From G965218495 sp965262785 (lineage in GTDB: Bacteria; Bacteroidota; Rhodothermia; Rhodothermales; Bin80), in assembly GCA_965262785.1 (NCBI GenBank), contig OZ253559.1:868001-932000 (forward strand): a DNA stretch of 64,000 nucleotides, written 5' to 3'. Below, one piece after another: positions 1 to 12,991 of the stretch. A model generated the notes under the pieces. That model was not told the origin of the DNA and did no database searches. It saw nothing but the letters and a program-made list of their open reading frames with translations. Position 1 is the first letter of the stretch. Each line of letters opens with the position of its first letter. The translations under genes and the position numbers were made by a program.

Positions 1-337
1 CGATGAACAGGTTGACGGCCGGTCCCGCAAGGGCAATCAAGAGCTCCTGCCGCGGTTCGCGCGGCATGCGGGCCAAAAGCGCTATGCCGCCAATGGGATA
101 CATGGTGATGTTTAGCGTCGGGATACCGAAGCGCCGGGCCGTAAGCGCATGGCCGAACTCGTGCAGAATGACGCACGCAAAGAGCGCCATTGTGAGCACG
201 AGGCCGTCAATAGCCATGGCAAGGGAGCGACCCTGCCACAGCATCCATACAAAGAGGCCTGCGAGGGCTAACACCAGAGACCAGTGCGTGTAGACGCTGA
301 TGCCAAACAATCTGCCTAGTTCGTATCGGGACTTCAT
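1..337 (-). CDS. M50-family site-2-protease-like membrane metalloprotease (N-terminal part, cut by window edge)
   Basis: Reading leftward from the ATG at 335-337, the frame stays open to the window edge (112 codons). It begins MKSRYELGRLFGISVYTHWS, followed by a hydrophobic segment and, near residue 61, the zinc-binding motif HEFGH (HExxH) within a second hydrophobic stretch (VILHEFGHALTARRFGI). A later segment reads YPIGGIALLARMPREP and then LAGPAVNLF. This order is typical of M50 rhomboid-like/site-2 proteases of the Rip3/SpoIVFB type, often followed by CBS domains that would lie outside the window. These enzymes cleave transmembrane proteins within the membrane and often release anti-sigma factors. 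The substrate cannot be told here. It diverges from the gene at 496. Confidence 0.85.
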   Translation of the reverse strand, partial: MKSRYELGRLFGISVYTHWSLVLALAGLFVWMLWQGRSLAMAIDGLVLTMALFACVILHEFGHALTARRFGIPTLNITMYPIGGIALLARMPREPRQELLIALAGPAVNLFI

Positions 338-495
338 GGGCGGTTCGTGTGTTATAGGCTATTATTGCGATTCGTGACCCATTTTGTTTCACTGGGCGGT
401 ACGTACATACCTGCCATGAAGTGTATGCATAGGACTGCGACCTGCGCAGTATACGCGCGGGTTTCGTATACTGCGTTGCTTTTTCGCTGCTGCGA

Positions 496-900
496 ATGAA
501 AACCGCTCTTGTTGCCTTCCTAGCGATTTTGATCACGGGTGCCGCCCTCAGCGACGTGCGCCTGAAGTACTTCAACGTGGACCGCGATGGTAATGCCTTG
601 GCGGCTACGTGGGAAACGGAGCAGGAAAATCAGGTGCAGAGGTTCGAGGTTTTCCGCAAGGCAGGGTTTGACGCCGACTTCGTGCTTGTTGGGCAAAGCA
701 ATGGACATGGCATCAACTTGCAGTACAAGGTCATGGACGACCAGGTCTACAAGGTTGGTAGCTCGGATTTTATCGACTATCGACTGGAAGTCGTGTTCGA
801 CAACGGTGTGCGCAAGCGCTTGGCGGAGAAAAAAGTCAACTACACCTCCACAGCCATTCGGCGCAGCTGGGGCAGCATAAAGGCGATGTTCCAGGACTAG
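496..900 (+). CDS. Small secreted protein of unknown function
   Basis: 134 residues starting MKTALVAFLAILITGAALSD, a clear signal peptide with a likely cleavage near residue 19. The mature part (about 115 residues) is rich in beta-strand-like alternation (VQRFEVFRKAG, YRLEVVFDNGVRKRL) and resembles a single fibronectin type III-like fold. This is an impression from the pattern, not from a search. It ends with an RRSWGSIKAMFQD tail. The gene sits 13 bases upstream of pyrR on the same strand, so the two may be co-transcribed. No function is assigned. Confidence 0.6.
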   Translation: MKTALVAFLAILITGAALSDVRLKYFNVDRDGNALAATWETEQENQVQRFEVFRKAGFDADFVLVGQSNGHGINLQYKVMDDQVYKVGSSDFIDYRLEVVFDNGVRKRLAEKKVNYTSTAIRRSWGSIKAMFQD

Positions 901-913
901 CGCATGCCCGGCC

Positions 914-1420
914 ATGCGTACGCTCATCACAAGTCCGGAGCGCGTGCGGCGAACCTTCAGCCGTCTGGCTTATGAAGTCGTAGAGCGCAACCGCGGCGCA
1001 ACGGATCTGGTTCTATTCGGAATCCTGAAAAAGGGCCTGCCCGTAGCAGAGGAGCTCGCAAACCATATCACGCCGCTGGCGGATGCGCCGATTGCGGCGT
1101 ATCCCTTGGATGTCGCGGCGTTTCGGGACGACCGCCTTACGCAGAGCGAATTGCGGCTTGACCGCCCGATTGACGTGACGGGTATGCGCGTGCTGCTGGT
1201 AGATGACGTGTTGTATACCGGGCGCACGGCGCGGGCGGCGCTGGATGCCATTATGCGGTATGGACGGCCGGCCTGCATACAGCTGGCGGTCCTGGTGGAT
1301 CGTGGACACCGTGAGGTGCCGATTCAGCCCAACTACATAGGCCGCTGCATTCAGACGAAGCACAAGGAGCGCGTCGTTGTGGGCGTGGACGAAGCATTTG
1401 CAATCTACGTGGAAGAGTAG
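914..1420 (+). CDS. pyrR: Bifunctional pyr regulator / uracil phosphoribosyltransferase PyrR
   Basis: 168 residues, the usual PyrR length. The PRPP-binding loop of type I phosphoribosyltransferases is visible as VLLVDDVLYTGRTARAAL around residues 95-112. The N-terminus (ITSPERVRRTFSRLAYEVVE) and the segment LVLFGILKKGLPVAEELA match the PyrR pattern. PyrR makes UMP from uracil and PRPP, and in Firmicutes it binds pyr mRNA to attenuate transcription. RNA-binding regulation in this lineage is not shown by anything here, as no pyr biosynthesis gene or attenuator is seen in the window. The ATG at 914 is chosen because homology begins there. A convergent PASTA gene follows. Confidence 0.9.
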   Translation: MRTLITSPERVRRTFSRLAYEVVERNRGATDLVLFGILKKGLPVAEELANHITPLADAPIAAYPLDVAAFRDDRLTQSELRLDRPIDVTGMRVLLVDDVLYTGRTARAALDAIMRYGRPACIQLAVLVDRGHREVPIQPNYIGRCIQTKHKERVVVGVDEAFAIYVEE

Positions 1421-1559
1421 GGTGTCCGCGAATTCTAGCGTTGCGCTACGCAGGATTCCAGTTTGCTGGAACTGATCTAGTGCCCGGCAAGGCTACCTCG
1501 AGTGCCTTCCGCCTCCGCGATAGTGCGAGCACGGCTGGCCGAGTTAGTAGGCCACGCAG

Positions 1560-2348
1560 CTACTGCTCGTCCATATTCCAGAACAACGTCAGCTCGCTGC
1601 CTTCCGGCACGCGGTTGCCGGCAGGATGGCTTTGACTTAGGACCTGCGGGTCAAGCCTTTTTGCATACGACTGAGGATACACCTTTGCGTGCAGGCCGGC
1701 TTCGCGCAGCAAGTCCAGCGCCTCGCTCATCGGCAGTCCGGTCACAAGCGGCACACTTACAAGGCGGTTGCCCAAGCCCGTGCTGAACCATATCGAAACG
1801 CTATCCCGGCGCAGCACCATGGAGTCAGGCGGCGGGTACTGCCGCGTAACCACGTCGGGGTACGGTGTAGGGAAGGAATCAGGCAAAACTTCGCCGACCA
1901 TAAGCTGCGCCCTTTGAATCATGTTGCGAGCGGCGGAAATGGTCGCACTGACCAGGTTGGGTACCCGAACGGAGTCCCGCGTGTTGTCGCTCTGCTTCAG
2001 GTATACGGTGCGTCCCGCTTTGACCTGTGCGCCCGGCAGTGGGCGCTGGGCCAGGATGGTGCCGCGCTCCACGCTGAAGTCAAGCACGGTGTCCCACTGG
2101 ACAGCACCGAGGCTATAGGCCAGGATGGTGTCCGCGGCCGCGTCATGCGACAGCCCTGTTACCTGGGGCATGGAGAATGCTGTGCCAGCCCGTGTATAGC
2201 GGGGCATGACCGAGTTGTTGAACACGAGCACTGCTGCGGTGGCCCCGAATGCCAGTATAATGAGCCCTGCGTGCAGATACCGGTTCCCCAACGTCGCAAG
2301 CACGCGGCGTAGCCCGGAAAATTTACTAAGTTCGCGTGATCTTCTCAT
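1560..2348 (-). CDS. PASTA-domain membrane protein
   Basis: 262 residues from the ATG at 2346-2348. Upstream in-frame codons give a cysteine-rich, non-homologous stretch, so this internal start is preferred. A basic N-terminus (MRRSRELSK) is followed by one transmembrane helix (AGLIILAFGATAAVLVF, residues about 28-44). Three extracytoplasmic PASTA repeats follow, each with the motif 'mPqVtGls..A...l': FSMPQVTGLSHDAA, VRVPNLVSATISAA and VSVPLVTGLPMSEA. The kinase domain found in PknB-like proteins is absent. PASTA domains bind peptidoglycan fragments or beta-lactams, so a cell-wall role is likely. It is convergent with pyrR and divergent from the rRNA operon. Confidence 0.8.
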   Translation of the reverse strand: MRRSRELSKFSGLRRVLATLGNRYLHAGLIILAFGATAAVLVFNNSVMPRYTRAGTAFSMPQVTGLSHDAAADTILAYSLGAVQWDTVLDFSVERGTILAQRPLPGAQVKAGRTVYLKQSDNTRDSVRVPNLVSATISAARNMIQRAQLMVGEVLPDSFPTPYPDVVTRQYPPPDSMVLRRDSVSIWFSTGLGNRLVSVPLVTGLPMSEALDLLREAGLHAKVYPQSYAKRLDPQVLSQSHPAGNRVPEGSELTLFWNMDEQ

Positions 2349-2399
2349 CGATCTGAAACAAACGGCGCAGGAGTGCGAATAAGTGCATCGCTTTTGCAA

Positions 2400-2632
2400 A
2401 GGGCAGTCGGCTTTAACGCAGGCAATTCAGCAGACGTTCATTTTGTGATTAGTCTGAGAATGGTTTGCATTAGTCGATCGCTTTTCGTAATATGGCTGTC
2501 CGCGCCTTTTTCGAAATGGGGCGGTTGTTCTTTGAGAGACTGTAGAGTATAGCGAGTCCTTTGTCGATTCTAGACAACAAGTCAGGGTGAGTGGCGCTGC
2601 GCTGCAGTGCTCACAACAATGTTCAAACCTCA
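2400..2632 (+). promoter_or_regulatory. rRNA operon leader with boxA-like element
   Basis: This non-coding stretch precedes the 16S gene. A boxA-like sequence, TGTTCTTTGAG, lies at 2526-2536, and a near-identical copy stands in the 16S-23S spacer at 4426-4437. The pairing of leader and spacer boxA copies is typical of NusB/NusE antitermination in rRNA operons. Promoter hexamers cannot be fixed with confidence. Confidence 0.55.
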
Positions 2633-4163
<1,531 letters not shown>

Positions 4164-4243
4164 AGAGAGCGCCATGGCGCACGACTTACCCGGAATCGGC
4201 AGGGCTCGCTATACTCTTCGTCTCAGGTGGGCCTTCGTTTACC

Positions 4244-4320
<77 letters not shown>

Positions 4321-4326
4321 GGGACA

Positions 4327-4399
4327 GGGGTTATAGCTCAGTTGGGAGAGCATCTGCTTTGCAAGCAGAGGGTCGCCGGTTCGAGTCCGGCTAACTCCA
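4327..4399 (+). tRNA. tRNA-Ala (anticodon TGC)
   Basis: 73 nt: acceptor GGGGTTA pairs with TAACTCC (one G-T pair), anticodon stem TCTGC/GCAGA with loop TTTGCAA (TGC), T arm GCCGG/CCGGC, discriminator A. CCA is not encoded, unlike the tRNA-Ile 6 bases upstream. Confidence 0.97.
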
Positions 4400-4425
4400 C
4401 TGGGGGTGCGCTTTGCGTGTCTCTA

Positions 4426-4437
4426 CGTTCTTTGACA
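4426..4437 (+). promoter_or_regulatory. boxA-like antitermination element in the 16S-23S spacer
   Basis: CGTTCTTTGACA matches the boxA-like core TTCTTTGA also seen in the leader at 2526-2536. Its position between tRNA-Ala and 23S is the usual one for a second boxA. Confidence 0.55.
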
Positions 4438-4564
4438 TGATGATTTTCGCCAAATAAACAATGCTATAGTAGCGGCGCTCTGATGAGCGTCGCCACTGAG
4501 TGTAAACGAGCGTAGAGAGCGCAGCTCGCGCTCTCGAAACCCTAACTTGTGTTAAAATCTCAAA

Positions 4565-7518
<2,954 letters not shown>

Positions 7519-7614
7519 TGACTTTTTGATACAGTTAGGTCGTTTGCACGAGCAGCGTTTAGGAGGCGAAGTCATCGTGTCAAGACTTCTTGCCAGCATT
7601 TGGCACACGAGTTT

Positions 7615-7726
7615 TCTGGTGCTTATTGCGCGGGGGACACACCTCTTCTCATTCCGAACAGAGCCGTTAAGTCCCGCAGCGCCGATGGTACTGCCCTTCG
7701 TGGTGGGAGAGTAGGACGGTGCCAGG
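7615..7726 (+). rRNA. rrf: 5S ribosomal RNA
   Basis: Terminal helix CTGGTGC (7616-7622) pairs with GTGCCAG (7719-7725). The conserved CATTCCGAACAG stretch lies near 7650 and GGTGGGAGAGTAGG near 7702. It closes the 16S-Ile-Ala-23S-5S operon. Confidence 0.93.
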
Positions 7727-7738
7727 AATCCTCAGGTC

Positions 7739-7776
7739 GGTGCAAGGGCCTCACCCATCCGGGCGGGGCCCGCACC
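7739..7776 (+). terminator. Strong hairpin after the rRNA operon, possible terminator
   Basis: GGTGC-AA-GGGCC pairs with GGCCC-GCACC, a 10-bp stem with a 2-base bulge. No U-tract follows, so it could be a Rho-type or partial terminator, or only a processing hairpin. A third boxA-like TGTTCTTTGTC occurs just downstream at 7789-7799. Confidence 0.4.
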
Positions 7777-7814
7777 GTGGCTGGCATCTGTTCTTTGTCG
7801 CTTTTCGATGCTCA

Positions 7815-7898
7815 CATCGATAGGGGTGCCTTCGGCAGGAAGGCTGAGATTAGACCCTTTGAACCTGATCCGGATGATGCCGGCGTAGGGAACACGAG
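7815..7898 (+). promoter_or_regulatory. TPP riboswitch (THI element)
   Basis: The signature blocks of the THI box occur in order: AGGGGTGCC at 7822-7830, CTGAGA at 7844-7849, ACCCTTTGAACCTGATC at 7854-7870, and GATGCCGGCGTAGGGAA at 7875-7892. Thiamin pyrophosphate binding normally represses the gene downstream. Immediately 3' lies an intrinsic terminator (7910-7943), so control is probably by premature termination. The only gene within reach is the TonB receptor at 7958. Confidence 0.93.
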
Positions 7899-7909
7899 TC
7901 GACATGGCT

Positions 7910-7943
7910 AAAAGCCGCCTCACGATAGTGGGTGGCTTTTTTT
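7910..7943 (+). terminator. Intrinsic terminator, expression platform of the TPP riboswitch
   Basis: AAAAGCCGCC (7910-7919) pairs with GGTGGCTTTT (7931-7940), extended by an inner CAC/GTG pair and followed by a T-tract to 7943. It lies between the aptamer and the coding start. It also shows that the in-frame ATG at 7904 is not the real start, since it would put the hairpin inside the gene. Confidence 0.85.
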
Positions 7944-7957
7944 GTTTGCAACGACTT

Positions 7958-10456
7958 ATGGCCATGATCAGACGCTTCGCACTGCTTTTGGGCCTGTGCG
8001 CCCTACCCCTGTCAACCCTTGCCCAGGTTGTGGGAACGGTTTCTGGCGACGAGGACCAGCTCCTGGAAGCGGCAGCAATACAGCTGTTTGACCGAGCGAC
8101 GGGTCAGGAACGCTATGCCGCAGTAACCAGCCGCGACGGGCGGTTTGAGATTGGCAACGTTCGGCCCGGGCGCTATCTAATGGTAGCTACCTACTTGGGA
8201 TATGCGCCGCATCGGAGGCCGCTAACGGTGGCAGCGGAGCCCGTCATGCTCCGCATCGTGCTGTCGGCAATGGCGCTGGAAACGCCCGCGGTGGTGGTCA
8301 GCACTGATCGAGCACGGCGGCAGCTGTCACCCATCACACACAGCAACGTTACCGCGCGGGAATTGGCGCTACTCCCGGGCATGAAAGACTTGCCGGCAAA
8401 TCTGCGGCGCAGCACGTCGGTCACCTACTACTCCGAAAATGGCAACGATCTTGGCTATACCCATCTTAGGCTGCGCGGCTTTGGGCAGCGCCGCGTAGCG
8501 GTAGCCATCAATGGGGTGCCCCAGAATGATCCAGAAGGGCACAACGTGTACTGGATCAACTTTTACGACCTGCAGGGCGCGGTCAAAGACATCCAGCTGC
8601 AGCGTGGAGCGGGCTCGTCATTCTATGGCTCCGCAGGCATTGGCGGGGCCATCAACGTTATTGCCTCTCCGTATGAGGCAGAGCCGTACGGGAGATTTGA
8701 AATCGGCTACGGGTCCTACAACACGCAGCGGTACACGCTTGAGGGCAACACCGGTCTTCTAGGCGGAAAATATGTCGCATACGGGCGCCATAGTTACCTG
8801 CTCTCCGACGGGTATCGGGATTGGTCGTGGTCGAAGTTTTGGCGCTACTTTGTGGGGGTCACCCGCTACGGCGAGCGCCATACGGTAACGTTGCAGGCCT
8901 ACGGTGGCCCGCAGACTGACGGACTGGCCTATGTAGGCATACCCAAAGCGGCGAACAAATCCACGGTCACCGATGTCTTCGGCACGAAGATTGACCGTCG
9001 GTACAACTTCAGCGCGGCCACGCAAGATCAGGAGTGGTTTCACCAGCCGCACTCAGAGCTGCTTCACGAATGGGTCGTGAAGCCTTCGCTGCTCTTTAAG
9101 CAGACACTGTTTTGGATCGGAGGCATTGGGCATTTTGATTTTGATGGTACGTTTCGCTCGGCTGACTTCCTGCGTCTACCGGACCAGTGGCGCGGCTTGA
9201 CCAAGAACGAGCGTGCCCTGCCCTTGTATCTGTCGGCGCCCAATACACAGGTGCTTTTTAGGGCGGCGCTTGACCAGCACCAGTATGGGTGGTTGCCGCG
9301 CGCGACCTGGGTCCAAAGGGGCGGCGAAACTACAGTTGGCCTGGAGGCCCGGCTGCATCAGTCGCTACGCTGGGGACGTGTTCAGGAGGCAAGAGGGCTT
9401 CCGGCGGAGGTGGTAGGGCCAAGCAGCAACTATCGTGTATATAGTGTGCGAGGCGAAAAGGTCGTGGCCTCCGCCTTTGGCAGCCACCTTGCCCGCGTGC
9501 ACGAGCGGCTGGCCGTGCAGGCCGATGTACAGCTTACCTGGCGCCGGTACCGCACCTACGACGAGGCGTTTTTTGGCAACACCTTCAGGGTGCCCTATCT
9601 GTTTGTAAACCCGCGCCTCGGCGTAACCGTCAACCCGGACCGCCCGCTAAGCGCGTATGCCAGCGTAGCGCTGGCGAACCGGGAGCCACGGCACAAATCC
9701 TTGTACGAGGGCGAAGAAGCGGGCGCCGGTGCTACGCCGCAGTTTAAGCAGACCAGCGCGGGCACGTATGACTATGGAGCGCCGCTTGTCGGGCCTGAGC
9801 GCTTGGTTGACTTCGAGTTGGGTGCCGGAGCTTCGCAGACATCCTGGCGCATGGAAGTGAATGTATACTTAATGCAGTTCGCTGACGAGATCGTACCTAG
9901 TGGTGGCCTTGACCAGTTTGGCGTTCCGCGTACAGGTAATGCTGACCAGACGCGTCACCTGGGCTTGGAGCTTGAGGCTGCGGCGCGTCTGGCTCCCGGC
10001 CTGGATGTGTATGGCAATGCGACCATCAGCAGGAGCCGATTTATTCACTTTGTCGAATATGTGACTCCTGAGGGTGTTGATCGCGCGAACAGTCCGATCG
10101 CGGGCTTTCCGTCACCGGTAGCGAATGTAGGGGTGACGTACGAGTGGAGGGGACTGCGAGCGCGTACAGACCTTCTGTATTCAGGTGCACAGTATGTGGA
10201 CAATGGCGGCGGCCAGGACGCGAGCGGTGCCAGCAACCCGGAATACGAGGTCGATGCCCACGCGCTGGTCAACGGGTCAATTCGATACCACTTTGCGCAG
10301 CCGTCATCATTGTCGGGGCTTGAGGTCTACATGGACGTCAACAACGTCCTCAATGACAGGGTCCTGCTGTACGGCAACGCAGGCTTCGGAGCTCCGCAGT
10401 TTTTTCCGGCAGCAACGCGCCACGTGTTCTTTGGCGCAAGGTTTACGCTGCGATAG
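7958..10456 (+). CDS. TonB-dependent receptor under TPP control (likely thiamin or precursor uptake)
   Basis: 832 residues from the ATG at 7958 (an alternative is 7964). The signal peptide is MIRRFALLLGLCALPLSTLAQ. A carboxypeptidase-regulatory-like domain follows (residues about 25-100, GTVSGDEDQLLEAAAIQLFD). The plug domain contains LRRSTSVTYYSENGNDLGY and LRLRGFGQRRVAVAINGVP. A 22-strand-type barrel ends in an aromatic strand (HVFFGARFTLR). Such receptors import ligands across the outer membrane using TonB-ExbBD energy. The riboswitch directly upstream is the evidence for a thiamin-related ligand, and TPP-controlled outer-membrane receptors are known in Bacteroidota. No inner-membrane thiamin transporter is next to it. 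Confidence 0.88.
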   Translation: MAMIRRFALLLGLCALPLSTLAQVVGTVSGDEDQLLEAAAIQLFDRATGQERYAAVTSRDGRFEIGNVRPGRYLMVATYLGYAPHRRPLTVAAEPVMLRIVLSAMALETPAVVVSTDRARRQLSPITHSNVTARELALLPGMKDLPANLRRSTSVTYYSENGNDLGYTHLRLRGFGQRRVAVAINGVPQNDPEGHNVYWINFYDLQGAVKDIQLQRGAGSSFYGSAGIGGAINVIASPYEAEPYGRFEIGYGSYNTQRYTLEGNTGLLGGKYVAYGRHSYLLSDGYRDWSWSKFWRYFVGVTRYGERHTVTLQAYGGPQTDGLAYVGIPKAANKSTVTDVFGTKIDRRYNFSAATQDQEWFHQPHSELLHEWVVKPSLLFKQTLFWIGGIGHFDFDGTFRSADFLRLPDQWRGLTKNERALPLYLSAPNTQVLFRAALDQHQYGWLPRATWVQRGGETTVGLEARLHQSLRWGRVQEARGLPAEVVGPSSNYRVYSVRGEKVVASAFGSHLARVHERLAVQADVQLTWRRYRTYDEAFFGNTFRVPYLFVNPRLGVTVNPDRPLSAYASVALANREPRHKSLYEGEEAGAGATPQFKQTSAGTYDYGAPLVGPERLVDFELGAGASQTSWRMEVNVYLMQFADEIVPSGGLDQFGVPRTGNADQTRHLGLELEAAARLAPGLDVYGNATISRSRFIHFVEYVTPEGVDRANSPIAGFPSPVANVGVTYEWRGLRARTDLLYSGAQYVDNGGGQDASGASNPEYEVDAHALVNGSIRYHFAQPSSLSGLEVYMDVNNVLNDRVLLYGNAGFGAPQFFPAATRHVFFGARFTLR

Positions 10457-10786
10457 GTCGCATTGCCAGTAGGTTGCGGTGCGGATCATGGGGTCGCCCC
10501 GCACCAATTCGATGCTTCACAGCCAGCATTCGTGGCAGGGCATCGGTTGGATACCGACATTAATGCCGGAGCGCAAATGCCAGCCGACGCGGCGTCGCAG
10601 TCAGCGAAGTAGGCTGAACGAGTGTGCGGCCATTGCGCAGTCAAGCCGCAATCCCGGGCACGGGGCCGGTCTGGACAGCAAGTCTTCAGCAGCCGGCCTT
10701 GGAAGGCCGATTCAGGCGTACAATGACCTGTCGTACCTTTCGGCAACATAATTCGCATTCCCACACGAACCACGCACATTAGTCAT
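10457..10786 (+). other. Intergenic region, nothing recognised
   Basis: 330 bases between the receptor and the ArsC/Spx-like gene. Short frames on both strands show no recognisable protein, and no RNA signature was seen. Confidence 0.5.
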
Positions 10787-11149
10787 ATGGCACGGATCAC
10801 GGTTTACGGTATTTCTTCCTGCGGTACCGTAAAGAAGGCGCGGCGGTGGCTTGACTCAGCCGGCCATTCGCACTACTGGGTAGACTTTAGAAGCACCCCG
10901 CCCGGCGCGGAGCGCATAGCGATGTGGGTCGACGTATTTGGCTACCGGCCCCTTCGTAATACCAGCGGTCGTGCATACAGAGCACTGCCCGCCGACCGGC
11001 AATCCTGGGAGGGCGAGGAATGGACTAGTGCTTTTGCGACGGACCCCATGCTGATCCGGCGCCCGGTAGTGGAGGTGGATGGCAAGCCTTTTCTGGTGGG
11101 CTTCAAGCCTGAAGTGTGGAGTCAACGATTTGGCCTCCTTCAGCAGTAA
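10787..11149 (+). CDS. ArsC/Spx/YffB-family thioredoxin-fold protein
   Basis: 120 residues. The N-terminal strand-loop-helix reads ITVYGISSCGTVKKARRWLDSAGH, the single-cysteine (CxTxKKAxxWL) pattern of the ArsC family, closest in pattern to YffB/Spx-like proteins. The segment RPVVEVDGKPFLVGFKPEVW near the C-terminus is also typical (RRPhhE.....hGF). Family members reduce substrates using glutathione or act as transcription cofactors. The CxxC of Spx is replaced by SCGT here, so a redox-switch Spx function is unlikely. The length fits the family. The gene stands alone, with about 350 bases of unrecognised sequence before the next start. Confidence 0.8.
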   Translation: MARITVYGISSCGTVKKARRWLDSAGHSHYWVDFRSTPPGAERIAMWVDVFGYRPLRNTSGRAYRALPADRQSWEGEEWTSAFATDPMLIRRPVVEVDGKPFLVGFKPEVWSQRFGLLQQ

Positions 11150-11503
11150 GCGGACCTGGCTCCGGCGCCGCTTGAGCGGGATGTCGCGTGCAAGAGCCGG
11201 TTTTGGACTCAAGTCCGGCCACCGTCCAATCAGATGACCATACCTGCACGGAATTCCAAAGGCGCCGGACAAAAGAAGCCGTGAACACGCGCATAAGCCT
11301 TTCAAATGCTGCGCGTGCGCCCTACCTTTCGGGCAGCCCGAATCGATGCCGGACGTGGGCTATCAGCTGCAGGGCGCTGGCCGGATTGAGTTGCAAACGC
11401 GTGGGCTCGGGACTCGGGCGTGCGCGGGAGCCGATTCGTACAGGTCCCGCGGAGTCATTCGTGCCAAGGCACAGGAAGATCACGCACTCCCCTTTTCCGA
11501 TCC

Positions 11504-12724
11504 ATGTATTACCGATTTAAGCAAAAGCAGTCCGCACCCCAGCCTCCTCACACCCTCGAGCGCCCGTCGGGACTGATAGGTGGAACGCTCCTGGCGCAGA
11601 CGCGCATTGCGCTGAAGGTCGGTGTGCTACTGGTGGTACCGCTCATGGCGGGCGCCATTCTTTCCGGCTGCACTGACAAGGAAGCGGCGGGCGTGTTGCC
11701 TCAGATAGGGCTGGTGGAAATGCTGCGCCTGGGGGACGAGTCTGCAGGCGATACCGTACTCTTTGGCTGGATCGACGGTTTTGTCACGGTGGACGGCGCT
11801 GGCCGCATCTTCGTGGGAGAAACTCAGGAGGCCAAGATCTACGTCTTTTCGGCAACCGGCGAGCTTCTGACCGTGGTGGGGCAGCCTGGAGAGGGTCCTG
11901 GCGAGTTTAAGCAGTTCGGGCGGTATATGCGCGCAGGGCTGGGTGATTCGCTCTACGTGTATGATTTTTCGCAAGAAAGAGTATCGGTCTTTGAGCCCGA
12001 GTCGTTCGCATTGGCGTATGTCGTCAGGGTGCCGCGCGATGTCCAGTACAGCCCGAACCGATTCATAGGCGTGGCCAACGCTGGGTTTGTATTCAACTAC
12101 TTACTGCCGTTTTGGGGAAGGTCAGGCGAGGAAATGGAGGTTGAAACACGCGTGGTGGTGGTAGATCGACAAGGCCGCATCAAGGGGACGCCCCTGATCA
12201 CCCTGCCAGCCCTTGAAGAATTCATTGCCACGGGCCCGTCCGGCGCCTCTTCTCTGAGTGTTCCGTTTGGCCGCGCGCCATTTGTTCGCATGGGCCCAGG
12301 CCAAAGCGTGTACACGGGGTGGAATGAGTCACTGGATATAGCCATTATTGATGCCACGGGATTAACCCGCGGGTCAATCAGCCTTGAGCATGAGCCCGTT
12401 TCAGTTACCGCTGCCGACATAGACAAGTGGCTCGAAGGCAGAGGGTCATTTATCAGAGACGCAGTCCTGCAGTCCGACCGGCATGACACCAAGCCCGCCT
12501 ACGACGATTTCCTGGTAGACGATTTGGGCCAGGTCTGGTTCAAGACCACAAGGTCCGCAGTCACGGCGGCCACGGAGTGGCTCTTGCTAGATACCGATAG
12601 CAGAGTTCGCGGCACCCTTACCGCACCCCCTGGAATTCGCCTGCAGGCGATCAGAGGGGGCAGGGTATACGCTGTGGACCGGACCGGCAGTCATGCGGTT
12701 GTGGTGTATAAGCTTGAGGATTAG
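11504..12724 (+). CDS. Six-bladed beta-propeller lipoprotein (subfamily A)
   Basis: About 406 residues from the ATG at 11504. Upstream in-frame codons are low-complexity and lack homology. A hydrophobic stretch ends in a lipobox-like MAGAILSGC, suggesting an outer-membrane or periplasmic lipoprotein. The rest has repeated blades in the NHL/six-bladed-propeller style, for example GFVTVDGAGRIFVGETQEAKIYVFSATGELLTV, then the signature GQPGEGPGEFKQF, followed by GDSLYVYDFSQERVSVFEPE. A paralogue with the same blade order lies at 41512-42633 on the other strand. The ligand or partner is unknown. Confidence 0.72.
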   Translation: MYYRFKQKQSAPQPPHTLERPSGLIGGTLLAQTRIALKVGVLLVVPLMAGAILSGCTDKEAAGVLPQIGLVEMLRLGDESAGDTVLFGWIDGFVTVDGAGRIFVGETQEAKIYVFSATGELLTVVGQPGEGPGEFKQFGRYMRAGLGDSLYVYDFSQERVSVFEPESFALAYVVRVPRDVQYSPNRFIGVANAGFVFNYLLPFWGRSGEEMEVETRVVVVDRQGRIKGTPLITLPALEEFIATGPSGASSLSVPFGRAPFVRMGPGQSVYTGWNESLDIAIIDATGLTRGSISLEHEPVSVTAADIDKWLEGRGSFIRDAVLQSDRHDTKPAYDDFLVDDLGQVWFKTTRSAVTAATEWLLLDTDSRVRGTLTAPPGIRLQAIRGGRVYAVDRTGSHAVVVYKLED

Positions 12725-12991
12725 GAGCAGCTCCGAATCAAACAGCTGACTGCTGCGCCAGGGGACGTAGCGCCCTAGCCGAGAGGAACAAAGGTGCTCG
12801 AAGGGGTGAAACAGCCCACATCAGCTCTCGTCGCGCGACCTACACAATCCGCTCGGACCAATGCAATTCGAATACGCGCACTTGGCATATTCCGCGGGCA
12901 TCAAGAGTATAACTGGCCCAGTCCCGTAAAGCACGCCCGCCGATATCCACTGGCGCGCGTATCTTGCCGCGCCAGAGACTACCCTACACAC

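Noticed and set aside
7904..7957. In-frame ATG at 7904 as start of the TonB receptor
   Set aside because: It would place the riboswitch terminator inside the gene and precede the signal peptide by 18 unrelated residues. The start at 7958 fits better.
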